DNA of 64,000 nucleotides from JACMLX01 sp040384325. GTDB taxonomy: Bacteria; Gemmatimonadota; Gemmatimonadetes; Gemmatimonadales; Gemmatimonadaceae. Positions 61,798 to 64,000 of the stretch are shown one piece after another. Position numbers and translations under genes: made by a program. Every line of letters begins with the position of its first letter. Position 1 is the stretch's first letter. Location of the stretch: the NCBI GenBank assembly GCA_040384325.1, contig JAZKJL010000005.1, positions 806,001 to 870,000 of the forward strand, written 5' to 3'. The notes below the pieces were generated by a model. That model made no database searches. It was not told where the DNA came from and worked only from the letters and a program-made list of their open reading frames with translations.

Positions 61798-62786
61798 GAG
61801 CCGGCCAGCACCCGCGCGAAGACGTCGCGATCCACGTTGCCACCGCAGAGGATCACCGCGATCTCGTCGCGCAGCGTGCCGCGTTCCTGCAGCGCTGCAG
61901 CGCAGGCCGCCGCACCGGCACCTTCGGCGGCGTTGTGCGTGTCGGAGAAGAGGACGCGCATGGCCTCCTCCACCTCGTCGTCGCTCACCAGCACCACGCG
62001 TGACAGTCCGCCCTGCAGCGCCTCCAGCGCCGCCGGCACCGGAGTGCGACAGGCCATGCCGTCGGCGATGCGTGTGGTGGCCGGCAGTGAGACCGCCTCA
62101 CCGCGCTCCAGCGATCGTGCGTAGGCCGGTGCCTCGGTGCTCACCACACCCACCACGTCGGCGCGGTGGCGCAACGCATCGCGGGCTGCGATGACGCCGC
62201 AGGCGCCCGATCCGAGTCCGATCGGCACGTAGACCGTCTCGATGTCGGGAGATGCGCGCAGCAGTTCGAGCGCGTAGGTGCCGACGCCGCTCACGAGGTG
62301 CGTGTGATAACTGGGCAGCCGGTGCCAGCCGCGCTCCTCGGCGATGCGATCGGCCAGCTCCACGCTGTCCTGGAAGTCGTCGCCACCTTCCACCAGCTCC
62401 ACGCCGAGGGCGCGCATGGCGGCGTTCTTCTCGGTGCTGTTGCCGTGGGGCACCACCACGCAGGCGCGGATGCCGGCCCGTTGCGCGGCGTAGCCAACCG
62501 ATTGCCCATGATTGCCGCGCGTCGCGGTGACCACACCCGAGACGTCGGGCTGCGTGCGACGCAGCCAGTCGAAGTACACCAACCCACCGCGCACCTTGAA
62601 GGCGCCGACCGGCGTGTGGTTCTCATGTTTCACCCAGCAGCGTGCGCCAAGTCGCGTCTCGAGCAGTGGCCAGCGGTACTGCGGCGTCGGCGGAAACGAC
62701 GCGTGCACCAGCGCGGCGGCCGCGTCGAGATCGGCCAGCGTGGGCAGGGCGTGCGCGAGGTGCGCAGTGCCGGGATGATGGGTCAT
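61794..62786 (-). CDS. PLP-dependent threonine dehydratase-like enzyme
   Basis: This 330-residue protein of fold type II has the PLP lysine in 'HTPVGAFKVRGGLVYFDWL' near residue 58, 'VTATRGNHGQSVGYAAQRAGI' near 86 and a glycine-rich phosphate loop 'PIGLGSGACGVIAARDAL' near 187. This is the serine/threonine dehydratase layout, without an ACT regulatory domain. ATG 62786 is used because the longer frame is non-conserved. It may deaminate a hydroxy amino acid; racemase-type activity is an alternative in this family. Its stop overlaps the GMC oxidase start by 4 nt. Confidence 0.85.
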   Translation of the reverse strand: MTHHPGTAHLAHALPTLADLDAAAALVHASFPPTPQYRWPLLETRLGARCWVKHENHTPVGAFKVRGGLVYFDWLRRTQPDVSGVVTATRGNHGQSVGYAAQRAGIRACVVVPHGNSTEKNAAMRALGVELVEGGDDFQDSVELADRIAEERGWHRLPSYHTHLVSGVGTYALELLRASPDIETVYVPIGLGSGACGVIAARDALRHRADVVGVVSTEAPAYARSLERGEAVSLPATTRIADGMACRTPVPAALEALQGGLSRVVLVSDDEVEEAMRVLFSDTHNAAEGAGAAACAAALQERGTLRDEIAVILCGGNVDRDVFARVLAGS

Positions 62787-62794
62787 CCCGAACT

Positions 62795-63217
62795 CTAACC
62801 CGCCGCCGCCTCCGGCCAGTGCGTCTCGATCTGCCGGGCGCATTCCAGCAGTGCCTTGGCGCCGCGCGCATGGAGCATCAGGGTGGCCAGCGAGCCGCGC
62901 GTGAGGCGCACGGTGCCCCGCACCACCGCAGCCAGCGGATCGGTATTGCCGCCCACGATCTCCTTCCATGTCGCCAAGTCGGCCGAGAGCACGAACGGCG
63001 CCGACACCGCCGTCGGCGGGAGTGCGTCGGCACTGAGGCAGGTGCCCGCCTGCAGGTTCACTTGCACCGCCGCGCCATCGTCGACGCCGGCGCCCGGCTC
63101 GACCACCAGCGCCACCGGGTTGGTCCAGCCGCGCGCCGCGTCGCGGTAGGTGGCATCGCGGTTGACGACCGCCAGCAGCGCATCGGCCCAGGCGGTGGAG
63201 AAGGCGGGAATGGGCAT
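62795..63217 (-). CDS. SCP2 sterol-binding domain-like small protein
   Basis: This 140-residue soluble protein has the SCP2-type pattern in its second half: 'VLSADLATWKEIVGGNTDPLAAVVRGTVRLTRGSLATLMLHARGAKALLECAR' contains the 'D...W..i..G..dp..A...G.l...Gd...l' signature. The first half has 'VALVVEPGAGVDDGAAVQVNLQAG', the beta-sheet portion. Such proteins bind acyl-CoA, sterols or other hydrophobic ligands. Placement next to an alcohol oxidase-like gene suggests lipid handling. It lies 8 nt upstream of the PLP enzyme gene. Confidence 0.7.
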   Translation of the reverse strand: MPIPAFSTAWADALLAVVNRDATYRDAARGWTNPVALVVEPGAGVDDGAAVQVNLQAGTCLSADALPPTAVSAPFVLSADLATWKEIVGGNTDPLAAVVRGTVRLTRGSLATLMLHARGAKALLECARQIETHWPEAAAG

Positions 63218-63230
63218 CGTTCGGTGGCGG

Positions 63231-64000
63231 TCAGTCGGTGATCGAGATCGGCGGCGGGCTGGGCACGTCGGGATCGGTGGTGGTGATGCTCTCTTTCGAA
63301 CGCAGGGCGCGCATCACGGTGCCACCGGCGATCAGCGCGCCGACCAGGATGTAGAGGTAGATGGTGTAGAACCGCCACCAGACCAGCGACGCGCCGAAGA
63401 TCTCGGGCGGGATCACGTTGCCGAGCGTCTGCTTGAAGACCAGTTCGACCGCGCCACCGCCGCCGGGCGCCGGCACCACCGCGGCGCCGTACTGCATGGC
63501 CAGGGGCCAGGCGACCAGCGGCGCGATCGGCGTCTGGGGTGCGACGAACAGCACCAGGCCGGGCAGGATGCAGAGCCGTCCGATGACGTGGAAGGCGGAG
63601 GCGAGGAACGACGCCACCATCCAACCAGGCTTGGCGTGCTTGAGTGCCGCGACACTGGTGCGAAGCTGTCGCAATGCTTTCTGGATGACACGCCAGCGAC
63701 CTGAGTTCAGCCCGATCCGCGGCGCCCAGCTCGGCGCCGGCCCGTTGGCGTTCTTCTTCGACAAGGCCAGCCCGACCAGCGAGATCGCCAGCACCGTCAT
63801 CGCATAGGTGGCGATCACCAGCAGCACGCTGGTCACCGCCCGGTCGGTGCCCGGAAACAGCAGCGCGATCAGCAGCGCCACGGTCGCCAACGACAGCACC
63901 TCGAGCACGATCTCGGCCCACAACACCATCACGATCCCGCCCAGCGGCGTCTTCGCCTCGGCCATGATCAGGAATCGCGCCGGCTCGGCCCCGGACCGCG
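63231..64000 (-). CDS. Flippase-like / LPG-synthase transmembrane family protein (5' partial)
   Basis: The frame has no stop up to the right edge; the in-frame ATG at 63965 is unlikely to be the true start. The reason is that the codons before it continue a conserved pattern ('RSGAEPARFLIMAEAKTPLGGIVMVLWAEIVLE') seen in the middle of this family. At least 256 residues are visible, with helices around 'LATVALLIALLF', 'VLLVIATYAMTVLAISLVGLAL', 'FHVIGRLCILPGLVLFV' and 'WRFYTIYLYILVGALIAGG'. The motif 'VVPAPGGGGAVELVF' is diagnostic of the lysylphosphatidylglycerol synthase TM domain (DUF2156-less flippase-like) family. Its substrate, a lipid-linked molecule, is unknown. Confidence 0.8.
   Translation of the reverse strand, partial: RSGAEPARFLIMAEAKTPLGGIVMVLWAEIVLEVLSLATVALLIALLFPGTDRAVTSVLLVIATYAMTVLAISLVGLALSKKNANGPAPSWAPRIGLNSGRWRVIQKALRQLRTSVAALKHAKPGWMVASFLASAFHVIGRLCILPGLVLFVAPQTPIAPLVAWPLAMQYGAAVVPAPGGGGAVELVFKQTLGNVIPPEIFGASLVWWRFYTIYLYILVGALIAGGTVMRALRSKESITTTDPDVPSPPPISITD

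Overview
The window is about 66-68% GC with short gaps, many ATGA/GTGA stop-start overlaps and long antisense shadow frames. Gram-negative envelope genes are frequent: Wza-like lipoprotein, outer-membrane beta-barrels, an Omp85-like protein. Multi-BIG2 surface proteins, DUF4097 proteins and the 'GACGCAAAGGCGCAAAG' repeat family suggest a Gemmatimonadota-like soil or freshwater bacterium. That placement is inference, not proof. A run of exactly 100 N at 44755-44854 shows this is a scaffold, so joins may be artefacts.

Region 1 (1-8497): a surface protein cut by the left edge and a small methyltransferase, then a leftward exopolysaccharide (EPS) block: lipid-sugar glycosylphosphotransferase, FAD-dependent sugar mutase-like oxidoreductase, GT2 and Wzx-type flippase.

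Region 2 (9091-31276): the most unusual part. A rightward, mostly overlapping gene string runs beta-barrel OMP, Wza-like exporter, Wzc/GumC-like chain-length protein, membrane GT2, a degenerate BY-kinase-like P-loop protein, a 54-residue membrane protein and a Wzy/O-antigen ligase-like protein. It then continues by a 4-nt ATGA overlap into a 2271-aa NRPS-PKS-aminotransferase (A-PCP-KS-AT-ACP-AMT). Next come a 2086-aa NRPS (C-A-PCP-C-degenerate A-PCP) and two alpha/beta hydrolases with unusual nucleophile elbows. An Sfp/EntD-type phosphopantetheinyl transferase lies tail-to-tail at the end. The layout suggests that an assembly line making a beta-amino acyl/peptidyl unit is part of the EPS locus, perhaps decorating the polysaccharide.

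Region 3 (32110-41246): another hydrolase, a WecB/TagA glycosyltransferase, two hexapeptide acetyltransferases, a GT2, three GT4 enzymes and an arabinofuranosidase-like lipoprotein. The last reads at 41245 straight into the 3' half of a hybrid histidine kinase. This is a deletion scar or an assembly join.

Region 4 (41245-64000): ordinary chromosomal genes: S9-like peptidase, secreted M24 peptidase flanked by two large inverted-repeat elements, DUF4097 protein, Omp85-like protein, lipid kinase, Bax-inhibitor-like protein, VKOR, RmuC, FeS photolyase, diguanylate cyclase and transketolase. It closes with a leftward metabolic operon (2-hydroxyacid dehydrogenase, long-chain alcohol oxidase-like GMC enzyme, PLP dehydratase, SCP2 protein, LPG-synthase-type membrane protein) cut by the right edge. 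I saw no tRNA, rRNA, CRISPR array or transposase.
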